Source: Bacteroidales bacterium (lineage in GTDB: Bacteria; Bacteroidota; Bacteroidia; Bacteroidales; GCA-2748055). From it: DNA of 14,853 nt. The stretch spans positions 1 to 14,853 of the forward strand of contig JAOZLK010000040.1 of assembly GCA_029934875.1 (NCBI GenBank), in the 5' to 3' direction. The translations under genes were made by a program, and so were the position numbers. Under the pieces are notes generated by a model, which saw nothing but the letters and a program-made list of their open reading frames with translations, did no database searches and was not told the DNA's origin. Below are positions 1-7,835 of the stretch, in pieces. Position 1 is the stretch's first letter; each line of letters opens with the position of its first letter.

Positions 1-989
1 ACGAGGACAATGTACATACTGTCTGTTTTTTGATGTCGGATGGCGATAACTACGATTGGCTGTTAAAAGAATTTGCTACAGATGAAAAATGGTATGGCAG
101 TCTTAACAGAGGTGAAGTAAGTATAGGGTGGACAGTATCGCCCGCCATGTGCGAATTGGCACCAACGATATTAAAATATCTATACGATTCGGCAGCAAAT
201 AATACCATTGCAAAAGACTTTTTTGTTGGAAGCTCGTCCGGATTAGGCTATATGTACCCCAATGAATTTCCGAACCTGCAGGCATCAACAGATCTTTTAA
301 ATAATTACATGGAAAAGTCTGATCTCAACATTATTAATATAATTGGAACGAACTACAATGATGCCTATATGGCCCCATACCTTCAGCAAAGTAACATTGA
401 TGCTGTTTTTTACTACAATTACGACAACTATTCCGGCTTAGGAGGTAATATTTATTGGCTTAATAATAAACCTGTAATTGGTGCACGTTATAATTTTTGG
501 GAAGGTTTTGAAACGGTTCAAAGTTTAGCCGCCAAGCTGAATAAGCTGCCTGCTGATGCAAATTCCGAAAGCGCTTATAGTTTAATTGCAGTACATGCAT
601 GGACACGAACTGTTGATGATATTATTGCCTGTACTAAATTACTCGATGATGATGTAATCGTGGTAACACCTGATGAATTTGTTAAGCGCATTCAAAGCAA
701 AATGGGGCCTAACAGTTTGCAAAACAATTTACATGGCAGCAATTTCAATATTTATCCAAACCCTGCATCCAATGGCAGTATACATATTAATGGGGATTTA
801 AGGACGAACGATATAATTGAAATTACAGGTTTGGATAGCAAAGTAATTTATAAAGAAACTGTAAAAAACAATCAAAAAGATTATCAGATAAAACTAAATG
901 ATAATACAAGTGAGGGCTTATATATAGTTGTTATAAGCAGAGATAGTGAAGCTACTTCGAAAAAAATTATTGTTGAGAATATCAACTAG
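1..989 (+). CDS. GxGYxYP-family putative glycoside hydrolase, 3' part, with type IX sorting domain
   Basis: The reading frame is open from the left edge (first whole codon at base 3), so the true start and N-terminal domain lie outside; the TTG and ATG at 30 and 33 are internal codons. The visible part begins with a MSDGDN segment and carries G-L-G-Y-M-Y-P at 240-260, the motif that names the GxGYxYP family, whose C-terminal domain is described as a putative glycoside hydrolase without a well-established substrate. From 747 to the stop an 80-residue tail starts NIYPNP and ends in short beta-strand segments with GLYIV, the pattern of type IX secretion sorting domains, so the protein should be exported across the outer membrane and released or anchored at the surface. 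The next gene starts 8 bases after the stop, implying co-transcription. The gene is strikingly A+T rich. Family call is firm; activity is unknown. Confidence 0.87.
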   Translation, partial: EDNVHTVCFLMSDGDNYDWLLKEFATDEKWYGSLNRGEVSIGWTVSPAMCELAPTILKYLYDSAANNTIAKDFFVGSSSGLGYMYPNEFPNLQASTDLLNNYMEKSDLNIINIIGTNYNDAYMAPYLQQSNIDAVFYYNYDNYSGLGGNIYWLNNKPVIGARYNFWEGFETVQSLAAKLNKLPADANSESAYSLIAVHAWTRTVDDIIACTKLLDDDVIVVTPDEFVKRIQSKMGPNSLQNNLHGSNFNIYPNPASNGSIHINGDLRTNDIIEITGLDSKVIYKETVKNNQKDYQIKLNDNTSEGLYIVVISRDSEATSKKIIVENIN

Positions 990-997
990 TTATTACT

Positions 998-1762
998 ATG
1001 AAACAAGGCATTTTAGTATTGGTGATTTTTCTTTATTCAAGCCAGGCACAGATCAATGGTCAACAGGAGCTTAATAAGCCTGAACTAATGCCAGGTATGC
1101 AAACTCATCAAATGATAGAGGGTGAGATGCATTTAAACTATTTATTGTACTTACCCGATAATTACGATCCGGATAAAGAAGATGGTTTTCCATGCATATT
1201 GTTTTTGCACGGAGCCGGTGAGCGAGGTGACAGTTTGGATGCTGTAACTGCATGGGGACCACCCAGGATTGTCCGGGGGGGAAAGGGTCTTCCATTTATC
1301 ATTATCTCTCCACAATGTCCAAAAAATGAATGGTGGACATCCATGTTATATCCTTTAAAAAGTTTGCTTGATGAATCAATAAATAATTATAATATTGACA
1401 CTTCACGTGTTTATCTAACGGGCTTAAGCATGGGAGGATATGGAGCTTTTGCTCTATCCCAGGTATATCCTGACTATTTTGCTGCTGTAGCACCCATTTG
1501 CGGTGGGGGGACACCAAGTATGGTGAATTTTTCAAAACAGCCACCTACCTGGGTTTTTCATGGTGATCAGGATACAATCGTACCCATTGAAAGCTCACAA
1601 ATAATGGTGGATGCCTTAAGAGCATCAGGTTGTGAAGTAAAATTTACCATTTATGAGGGAGTTGATCATTACTCATTTGGCAGGGCATATAATGAATCTG
1701 ATCTTTTTGAGTGGTTCTTAGAACACAAAAAGACCGGGTCAATGCCTCATGGCATTCAATGA
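998..1762 (+). CDS. Secreted alpha/beta-hydrolase esterase (prolyl oligopeptidase / feruloyl-acetyl esterase-like)
   Basis: This 254-residue protein has a hydrophobic signal peptide (about residues 4-18, likely cut near SQAQ) followed by one compact alpha/beta-hydrolase domain. The oxyanion region is LFLHGAGERGDS (68-79). The nucleophile elbow GLSMGG places serine at 144. The HGDQD..VP segment gives aspartate 192, and GVDH gives histidine 224, so a complete Ser-Asp-His triad is visible. Secreted hydrolases of this size and motif set usually remove acyl groups (acetyl, feruloyl) from polysaccharides or cleave small esters; a peptidase role is less likely because the propeller domain of prolyl oligopeptidases is missing. 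It lies 8 bases after the GxGYxYP gene and 25 before the next, so it is within the operon. A role in deacylating the glycan attacked by its neighbours is inference. Confidence 0.87.
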   Translation: MKQGILVLVIFLYSSQAQINGQQELNKPELMPGMQTHQMIEGEMHLNYLLYLPDNYDPDKEDGFPCILFLHGAGERGDSLDAVTAWGPPRIVRGGKGLPFIIISPQCPKNEWWTSMLYPLKSLLDESINNYNIDTSRVYLTGLSMGGYGAFALSQVYPDYFAAVAPICGGGTPSMVNFSKQPPTWVFHGDQDTIVPIESSQIMVDALRASGCEVKFTIYEGVDHYSFGRAYNESDLFEWFLEHKKTGSMPHGIQ

Positions 1763-1787
1763 ACTAATAATCTTTTAATAAAAAAAA

Positions 1788-3086
1788 ATGAAAACAACAA
1801 TTATTCTGATTTTAGGGTTTGTGTTTTTAGCAGGATGCAACACAATTTCGCAAGAAGAGAAGCAATTGGCCCATGAAATTAACAGCAATGAAAATTTCTC
1901 TTTAGTTAAAGAAAAAGCCAAAGCTGTGATAGCAACTGGATTCTCAGCGGGTGATGGATATGGTGAGATCTGGATTCGTGATTTCAACACATTTATGGAA
2001 CTGACCATGGATGTAAATGACCACAAGATAATCACTGAGAAGCTATTAATTTTTTTTAATTTCCAGGGGGATGATGGTAATATCATAGATGCATATATAC
2101 CCAAAGAAGGGATGATGGCAGGGGCATATGAATATATCTTTTCTGAACTTGAACCCGACCTGGCTGCGCATAAGAACACGGTGGAAACCGATCAGGAGTC
2201 GTCATTAATACAGGGTGTATACAAGTACGTTACAAAAAGTGGCCAAGAAGATTTTTTGAAAATTGATATTGATGGAAAAACAGTTGCTGAGCGAATGGAA
2301 TTTGCGCTTGAATATCTTATAAACCACAGATATAATGAAGAATACGGCTTAATATGGGGAGGCACAACTGCCGATTGGGGTGATGTCCAACCTGAGCATG
2401 AATGGGGGGTATTTCTAACTGACGATACACATTATACCCTGGATATTTATGACAATGCCATGATGGTCATAGCAATAAAAAACTTCATTGAACTATTGCC
2501 TGAAGCTGCTGCAAAATGGTCCCCGGTATTAAAAAATGTTGAGGCTAATATCAGAGCGCATCTTTGGGATGCTGAGAATATGAAATTCCGCCCACATATT
2601 TATTTATCTGATTCTCCATTCCCAGATGGTTTTAATGAAGATGAAATATTTTATCATGGGGGAACAGCAGTGGCAATCGAAGCCGGATTACTAAGTACTG
2701 AGGAGATCAAAGTTTCATTGGAAACCATGATTGAAAACATGCATAAAACGGGTGCGGCAACGATCGGCTTAACAATGTATCCAGCCTATCCCGACGGATA
2801 CTTCAAAAATAAAATATTATCCACTCCATATACTTACCAGAACGGAGGTGATTGGACATGGTTTGGTGGAAGAATGATCCAGCAACTGGTAATCAATGGC
2901 TTTATCAAGGAAGCCTATGAGCAAATTCTTCCATTTACCGACAGGGCCATTGCAAATGATGGTTTTTATGAGTGGTACACAATAACTAATGAACCAAAAG
3001 GATCTGCCTCCTATCGTGGATCAGCAGGGGTGCTCTACAAAGCAATCCTCCTCCTGGAGGCCTGGGCAGCTGAATTGGAACAATGA
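1788..3086 (+). CDS. Six-hairpin (alpha/alpha toroid) glycosidase-like lipoprotein
   Basis: This 432-residue protein starts with a lipoprotein signal whose lipobox L-A-G-C ends at cysteine 17, followed by an acidic SQEE stretch, so it is probably membrane anchored, perhaps surface exposed. The rest looks like a single (alpha/alpha)6 barrel of the six-hairpin glycosidase group: GYGEIWIRD (57-65), ETDQESSLIQGVYKYV (133-148), GTTADWGDV (192-200), YDNAM (221-225), NGGDWTWFGG (352-361) and FYEWY (393-397) are spaced like the loop motifs lining the active cleft of such enzymes. D65, D196, D199, D355 and E395 are candidate catalytic acids. The WIRD motif faintly recalls the WLRD of GH125 alpha-mannosidases, but I cannot assign a CAZy family. 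Its place before GH172 and GH92 genes supports a glycan role. The start is the only good ATG after an A-rich leader (1780-1788). Confidence 0.78.
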   Translation: MKTTIILILGFVFLAGCNTISQEEKQLAHEINSNENFSLVKEKAKAVIATGFSAGDGYGEIWIRDFNTFMELTMDVNDHKIITEKLLIFFNFQGDDGNIIDAYIPKEGMMAGAYEYIFSELEPDLAAHKNTVETDQESSLIQGVYKYVTKSGQEDFLKIDIDGKTVAERMEFALEYLINHRYNEEYGLIWGGTTADWGDVQPEHEWGVFLTDDTHYTLDIYDNAMMVIAIKNFIELLPEAAAKWSPVLKNVEANIRAHLWDAENMKFRPHIYLSDSPFPDGFNEDEIFYHGGTAVAIEAGLLSTEEIKVSLETMIENMHKTGAATIGLTMYPAYPDGYFKNKILSTPYTYQNGGDWTWFGGRMIQQLVINGFIKEAYEQILPFTDRAIANDGFYEWYTITNEPKGSASYRGSAGVLYKAILLLEAWAAELEQ

Positions 3087-3121
3087 TGTTGAGATACAAT
3101 AAACCATAAATATAAGAACAG

Positions 3122-4315
3122 ATGAGACAAAGCATATTTTTAATGTTGATTATAGTATTTGGCCTTCAGTCATGTAAACAGGAGACTGAAAAATTCAACG
3201 GACTTGATCTGAACATGGGCAATCTCTACCGCATGTCGGATGCCCAATCCCGCTCCATCAGCCCCGAAAATTTTAGCGGCGAGAAGGGAAAAGGAGGAAT
3301 GGCAACACTGGAAGAGGGAAATGCAGCCCATGCTGCCAGGGAACTCGGGCAGGGATGGAAAGTAAACCCATACATTTTTATTGAGCCGGGTGAAGAGTTT
3401 GTTCTCGCTGAAATAGAGGGTGAGGGAGCCATTCAGCACATCTGGATGACCCCTGCCTGTGATTTTCGACTCACCATCATCAGATTCTACTGGGACGATG
3501 AAGAGGAGCCCTCGGTGGAAGCACCTGTAGGCGATTTCTTTGCTGCAGGATGGGGAAACCAAAATGTACCATGGATTCAATCCCTTGCAGTCTGCACCAA
3601 TCCCGGGAGCGGCCTTAACTGCTACTGGCAGATGCCCTTCCGTGAAAAATGCAGGATTACAATGGAGAACATTGATAGCAACAGGGCCGTGCTCTATTAC
3701 CAGATTGATTACACCCTCACCGATGTTCCCGATGATGCAGCCTATTTCCATGCACAATTTAACAGGAGTCACCCCCTGCCTTCAAAAGAGGTCTATACTA
3801 TTGTAGATGGGATTGAAGGAAAGGGGCAATATGTAGGCACCTACCTGGCCCACGGAGCGTACAGTGCTGGCTGGTGGGGAGAGGGAGAGATCAAATTCTT
3901 CATGGATGGAGATGCTGACTTCCCCACCATCAACGGAACCGGTGAGGAGGACTACTTTTGCGGATCGTACGGTTACGGTGAATTCAGGGATGAAAACGGA
4001 ACCATGCAATACAATGCCTTCAGCACACCCTATACCGGGTTCCACTATTTTAAAGATAACCCGGAAGTATCTTATGAAACAAAAGTCGGGCAGTACAGAT
4101 GGCATATCATGGATCCCATCCGTTTTGAGAGTGACCTGAAAGTAACGATTCAGAGTCTTGGCTGGCAAAGCGAAGGGCGCTACCTTCCGCTTCAGGATGA
4201 TCTGGCATCGGTTGCATACTGGTACCAGCAGGAACCGCATAAACCCTTCCCGGATCTGCCTTCCAATGAGAAGCTGGTAATTAAGAAAGAGAATCCAAAT
4301 CCAATGGAACAATAA
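3122..4315 (+). CDS. DUF2961 / GH172-type glycoside hydrolase lipoprotein
   Basis: This is a 397-residue protein with a lipobox (L-Q-S-C, cysteine 18) after a short hydrophobic segment. Diagnostic DUF2961 features run in order: SRSISPENFSGEKGKGGMA (43-61), GAIQHIWMT (102-110), a W-x-D..PS.E.P.GDFF stretch (124-140), the YWQMPF core (168-173), and GTGEEDYF (272-279) followed by FSTPYTGFH (300-308). Characterised relatives, now family GH172, form jelly-roll trimers acting on alpha-fructofuranosides and on D-arabinofuranosides; from memory the glutamate of the GTGxEDYF motif, here E276, is the catalytic nucleophile. Substrate here is unknown; a furanoside side chain or terminal sugar is the natural guess. 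It sits 35 bases after the six-hairpin gene and 20 before GH92. Its G+C content (about 53-55% in sampled lines) is far above that of gene 1, suggesting a separate origin. Confidence 0.92.
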   Translation: MRQSIFLMLIIVFGLQSCKQETEKFNGLDLNMGNLYRMSDAQSRSISPENFSGEKGKGGMATLEEGNAAHAARELGQGWKVNPYIFIEPGEEFVLAEIEGEGAIQHIWMTPACDFRLTIIRFYWDDEEEPSVEAPVGDFFAAGWGNQNVPWIQSLAVCTNPGSGLNCYWQMPFREKCRITMENIDSNRAVLYYQIDYTLTDVPDDAAYFHAQFNRSHPLPSKEVYTIVDGIEGKGQYVGTYLAHGAYSAGWWGEGEIKFFMDGDADFPTINGTGEEDYFCGSYGYGEFRDENGTMQYNAFSTPYTGFHYFKDNPEVSYETKVGQYRWHIMDPIRFESDLKVTIQSLGWQSEGRYLPLQDDLASVAYWYQQEPHKPFPDLPSNEKLVIKKENPNPMEQ

Positions 4316-4335
4316 ACCTTGAAAATTTCCAATCT

Positions 4336-6636
4336 ATGATGATGAATAAGGCTCTATTATTACTTGCAGCGGGAATGCTTCTATCCTGTACCAATACCGA
4401 TAAGGCAATGGTGGATGATATCGATTACGTTTCAAGAGTAAATACGCTTATTGGAAGCGATTCGAAATTCAATCTGTCCAATGGAAATACCTATCCTGCC
4501 ATTGCGCTGCCATGGGGCATGAACTTCTGGACCCCTCAAACCAGCAACATGGGGAACGGTTGGATCTATGCCTATGATGCAGATAAGATAAATGGTTTTA
4601 AACAGACCCATCAGGCAAGTAACTGGTTGTTGGATTATGGTTGTTTCTCCCTGATGCCGCTTACTGGCGAGCTGAAAACCAGTGAAGAGGAAAGAGCTTC
4701 GTGGTTCTCTCATAAATCGGAAGTTGCTAAGCCACACTACTACAGCGTGTATTTAGCCGATTATGATGTTACAACGGAAATTACACCCACAGAACGAGCC
4801 GTATCCTTTAGATTTACATTTCCCGATTCCGATTCTTCCTACATTCTTCTTGATGGATTTAACAAGGGGTCTGAAGTAAAAATTATTCCTGAAGAACGGA
4901 AAATCGTTGGCTACTCAAGGTATAATTCAGGAAGCGTTCCGGAGAATTTTCACAACTATTTCGTGGCCGTGTTTGATAAAGAATTTGAATACACTTCCAC
5001 CTGGAATGGGAAGCAGGAAAATAGAAACAAGCTGCAGGAAGAGGGCAATCATGTGGGTGCTGTCGTTGGTTTTAAAACCAGCCGTGGTGAAAGGGTTCAT
5101 GTGAAGATTGCCTCCTCCTTCATCAGTCCTGAGCAAGCCGAACTGAATCTTGAACGGGAAATTGGCAACAAGGACTTTGAGACCATCAAAAAGGAGGGCA
5201 AAGAGATATGGAATTCGGAGCTCTCCAGGATAAAAGTTGAAGGAGGCACTGATGCGCAACTTAACACCTTCTATTCCAGCCTCTACCGGGCATTGCTTTT
5301 CCCCAGGAAATTTTATGAGTTTGATGCACAGAATAAGATGGTCCACTACAGTCCGTATAACGGAGAGGTATTGCCAGGATATATGTTTACCGACAATGGT
5401 TTCTGGGACACCTTCAGGGCCGTATTTCCATTTTTCACATTGATGTACCCTTCCCTGAATTCAGATATTATGAAGGGCCTGGTAAATACTTATAAGGAGA
5501 GTGGCTGGTTGCCCGAATGGGCCACTCCCGGTCACCGCAACTGCATGGTGGGGTCAAACTCGGCTTCAATCATTGCTGACTCCTACCTGAAAGGAATTCG
5601 CGGGTATGACATCGACCTGCTCTATGAGGCACTCGTAAAAAACGTGAACGGATTCAATCCCTTTGTGCCCTCTGTGGGCCGATTGGGAGCTTCCTACTAC
5701 AATGAACTGGGGTATATCCCCTATGATGTGGGCATCAATGAAAACGCTGCACGCACCCTGGAATATGCCTATGCTGATTTTTGTATGGCAGAACTGGCAA
5801 AGGAATTGGATCGACCGGAGGAAGAAATTCAGTTGTTTGAGCAAAGATCACAGAATTATAAGCACCTGTATGACCCTGAAAATCGTTTAATGCGCGGAAA
5901 AAATGAAGATGGAACTTTTCAATCCCCTTTTAACCCCCTGAAATGGGGCGATGCCTTTACTGAAGGAAACAGCCTTCATTATACCTGGTCTGTATTCCAC
6001 GATATCGAAGGGCTGATCCAATTGATGGGAGGGGAAAAGTCCTTTGTCCAGATGCTGGATACCGTGTTCTCCATGCCGCCCGATTTTGACTGCTCTTACT
6101 ACGGGTTCCCGATTCATGAAATCAGGGAGATGCAAATCGCCAACATGGGCAACTATGCGCATGGGAACCAACCGATCCAGCACATGACCTATCTCTATAA
6201 TTTTGCAGGAGAGCCGTGGAAAACACAACAGCATGTTCGTGAGGTCATGGATAAGCTTTATCTTGACACGCCCGATGGGTATTGCGGAGATGAGGACAAT
6301 GGTCAAACTTCAGCCTGGTACGTGTTCAGCGCAATGGGATTCTACCCGGTATGTCCCGGTTCGGGTCAATATGTGATGGGAGCACCTCTTTTTAAGAAAA
6401 CCACACTCCAGCTTGAAAATGGTAACATATTTGAAATTAATGCCCCGGATAATTCCTCTGAAAACCTTTATATTAAGAGTGGATCACTTAATAGAAGAGC
6501 GTTTAATCAAAACTGGCTTGATCAAAAGACCATCACTAATGGAGGTGAATTATTTCTTGAAATGGATGAAGTCCCCAACAAAAAAAGAGGGATTAAGCAA
6601 GAGGATAAACCATTTTCAATGTTGCTTGCGAACTAA
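4336..6636 (+). CDS. GH92 family alpha-mannosidase, lipoprotein
   Basis: This 766-residue protein has the usual length of GH92 exo-acting, calcium-dependent alpha-mannosidases. The lipobox L-L-S-C ends at cysteine 18. Family motifs run in order: VNTLIGSDS (35-43), YPAIALPWGMNFW (53-65), HQASNW (92-97), DNGFWDTFRA (353-362), LPEWATPGHRNCMVGSNSA (392-410), FTEGNSLHYTW (541-551), HGNQPIQH (609-616) and GDEDNGQTSAWYVFSAMGFYPV (from 651). Compared from memory with the Bacteroides enzyme BT3990 (E533 acid, D642/D644 base), the matching residues E543, D652 and D654 are present at a constant offset of 10. H594-E595 match the +1 subsite pair linked to alpha-1,2 preference. Three ATG codons in a row (4336, 4339, 4342) leave the exact start ambiguous by two residues. 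The last 80 codons are clearly more A+T rich than the body. Confidence 0.96.
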   Translation: MMMNKALLLLAAGMLLSCTNTDKAMVDDIDYVSRVNTLIGSDSKFNLSNGNTYPAIALPWGMNFWTPQTSNMGNGWIYAYDADKINGFKQTHQASNWLLDYGCFSLMPLTGELKTSEEERASWFSHKSEVAKPHYYSVYLADYDVTTEITPTERAVSFRFTFPDSDSSYILLDGFNKGSEVKIIPEERKIVGYSRYNSGSVPENFHNYFVAVFDKEFEYTSTWNGKQENRNKLQEEGNHVGAVVGFKTSRGERVHVKIASSFISPEQAELNLEREIGNKDFETIKKEGKEIWNSELSRIKVEGGTDAQLNTFYSSLYRALLFPRKFYEFDAQNKMVHYSPYNGEVLPGYMFTDNGFWDTFRAVFPFFTLMYPSLNSDIMKGLVNTYKESGWLPEWATPGHRNCMVGSNSASIIADSYLKGIRGYDIDLLYEALVKNVNGFNPFVPSVGRLGASYYNELGYIPYDVGINENAARTLEYAYADFCMAELAKELDRPEEEIQLFEQRSQNYKHLYDPENRLMRGKNEDGTFQSPFNPLKWGDAFTEGNSLHYTWSVFHDIEGLIQLMGGEKSFVQMLDTVFSMPPDFDCSYYGFPIHEIREMQIANMGNYAHGNQPIQHMTYLYNFAGEPWKTQQHVREVMDKLYLDTPDGYCGDEDNGQTSAWYVFSAMGFYPVCPGSGQYVMGAPLFKKTTLQLENGNIFEINAPDNSSENLYIKSGSLNRRAFNQNWLDQKTITNGGELFLEMDEVPNKKRGIKQEDKPFSMLLAN

Positions 6637-6638
6637 CG

Positions 6639-6662
6639 TGCTATGAATAGCATAAAGCTTTA
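6639..6662. other. Two adjacent short palindromes between GH92 and phosphoesterase genes
   Basis: Within the 29-base gap after the GH92 stop codon, TGCTATGAATAGCA (6639-6652) is a perfect inverted repeat (5-6 base stem), directly followed by the perfect palindrome TAAAGCTTTA (6653-6662), which ends 3 bases before the ATG of the next gene. As RNA the first could form a small hairpin between cistrons. There is no U tract after the stem, so it does not look like a terminator. It may mark RNA processing or be chance. Confidence 0.3.
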
Positions 6663-6665
6663 GTT

Positions 6666-7754
6666 ATGAAAAATGTCCTGCTTATCAGTTTCCTGTTTAT
6701 TACCATTGCACTTTCTGCTCAAAACAGCAGTTTGATTGTTTTAGGTGACCTGCACTACAACCTGCATAAGGATCACGATTTGAACTGGCTTGAATCTCAA
6801 GCAGGTAATCTTGTCCAGGAATCAGAAAGTTATTCAGATTACACAGATAAATACTGGGGGCCTTTTATGAAAAAAGTGCAAAAAAACGCACTTTCTGTCA
6901 CCCCTCCGGTAAAAGCTATAATCCAGGTGGGTGACCTCTCCGAAGGGCTGGCAGGTTCAGTTGAGAAGGCAAGGCAGATGATGCATCATACCGTAAAAGC
7001 GATCGATTCGACACAGATGCCGGTTCCCTGGATCATTGCCAGGGGAAACCATGAAACTTATGGCCCCGGAGCGAATGAGGCTTTTCAGGAGTTTTTTGTG
7101 CCACTGTTCCGGGAACAGACCCAGAACCCGGAAATAAGCAATGCAAGTTATTCATATCATACAGGTAATGTTCAGATTACCTGTCTCGACCCCTGGGACG
7201 CGGATGTGGATATGGTGGCATTTCTTGAGAAAGAATTTTCAACTTCTAAATCGAAATACAAATTTGTTGCAATACACGAACCCGTAATTCCTGTTACCGG
7301 ATACTGTTGGTACGCATTAAGACGAGATGAACAACAGCGTAACAAACTGTTGGAGCTTATTGCTAAACATAAAGCTATCGTATTAACAGGTCATCTGCAC
7401 CGCTATTCAATCGTCAGCCGTAAAACAGCATTTGGCCCGGTTGTACAGGTAATGGTGGTTAGTGTGGTGAAAGACAGCAGTTATCAGCAACCTTTAAACA
7501 CCATTACTGAATATGGGCCATCATTGATGGATGGTTTTACAGATTGGAAACCAGAAACCATTGAAACCAGGAAGTCAATTTTGCTAGAAGAATCAAAGCA
7601 TGTTACTTTTTTTAAACAAACTGATCTCCCCGGTTATGCCATTATTAAGATTGATGACAATAGAGAGCGTATTCAACTTGAATATTATGCGGCATTTGGT
7701 AATAAACCCTACGATACTATTAATTTAACAGAGTTAATGCAACAATACTATTGA
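6666..7754 (+). CDS. Secreted calcineurin-like metallophosphoesterase
   Basis: This 362-residue protein has a clear signal peptide (MKNVLLISFLFITIALSAQ, cut near residue 19) and no lipobox. The full two-metal site of calcineurin-like phosphoesterases is present in order: GDLHY with D28 and H30, VGDL with D90, GNHE with N128 and H129, IHEP with H204, and GHLHRY with H243 and H245. Such enzymes hydrolyse phosphomonoesters or phosphodiesters. Secreted members next to carbohydrate genes are common but seldom characterised, so the substrate is unknown. Position inside a glycan cluster, 29 bases after GH92 and before a second metal hydrolase, raises the possibility of removing phosphate groups from a glycan, for example mannose phosphate; this is inference. 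Residues after about 265 form a C-terminal extension with no motif I recognise. Confidence 0.9.
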   Translation: MKNVLLISFLFITIALSAQNSSLIVLGDLHYNLHKDHDLNWLESQAGNLVQESESYSDYTDKYWGPFMKKVQKNALSVTPPVKAIIQVGDLSEGLAGSVEKARQMMHHTVKAIDSTQMPVPWIIARGNHETYGPGANEAFQEFFVPLFREQTQNPEISNASYSYHTGNVQITCLDPWDADVDMVAFLEKEFSTSKSKYKFVAIHEPVIPVTGYCWYALRRDEQQRNKLLELIAKHKAIVLTGHLHRYSIVSRKTAFGPVVQVMVVSVVKDSSYQQPLNTITEYGPSLMDGFTDWKPETIETRKSILLEESKHVTFFKQTDLPGYAIIKIDDNRERIQLEYYAAFGNKPYDTINLTELMQQYY

Positions 7755-7835
7755 TGAATTTCAATATAATACTAGCGTTCTTTGATTTTTTGATTTGAAT
7801 TGAAAAGTTTATACTGCTCAAATTATCCTGACTAG

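Noticed and set aside
30..35. TTG or ATG as the start of the first gene
   Set aside because: The frame stays open to base 3 with family-like sequence before it, and no signal peptide follows these codons, so the gene is cut by the window edge.
1741..1756. Hairpin AATGCC-TCAT-GGCATT at the end of the esterase gene as a terminator
   Set aside because: The stem lies within the last codons, is only 6 pairs, and is not directly followed by a T run; the next gene starts 25 bases after the stop.
3170..4312. Long minus-strand open frames (200 and 176 codons) opposite the DUF2961 gene
   Set aside because: They mirror a well-supported plus-strand gene with clear family motifs, and their translations show no recognisable domain; the higher G+C there reduces chance stops.
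7755..7835. Promoter in the 81-base gap before the MBL-fold gene
   Set aside because: Several TTTG words are present (such as 7781-7784), but no TAnnTTTG box stands at a suitable distance.
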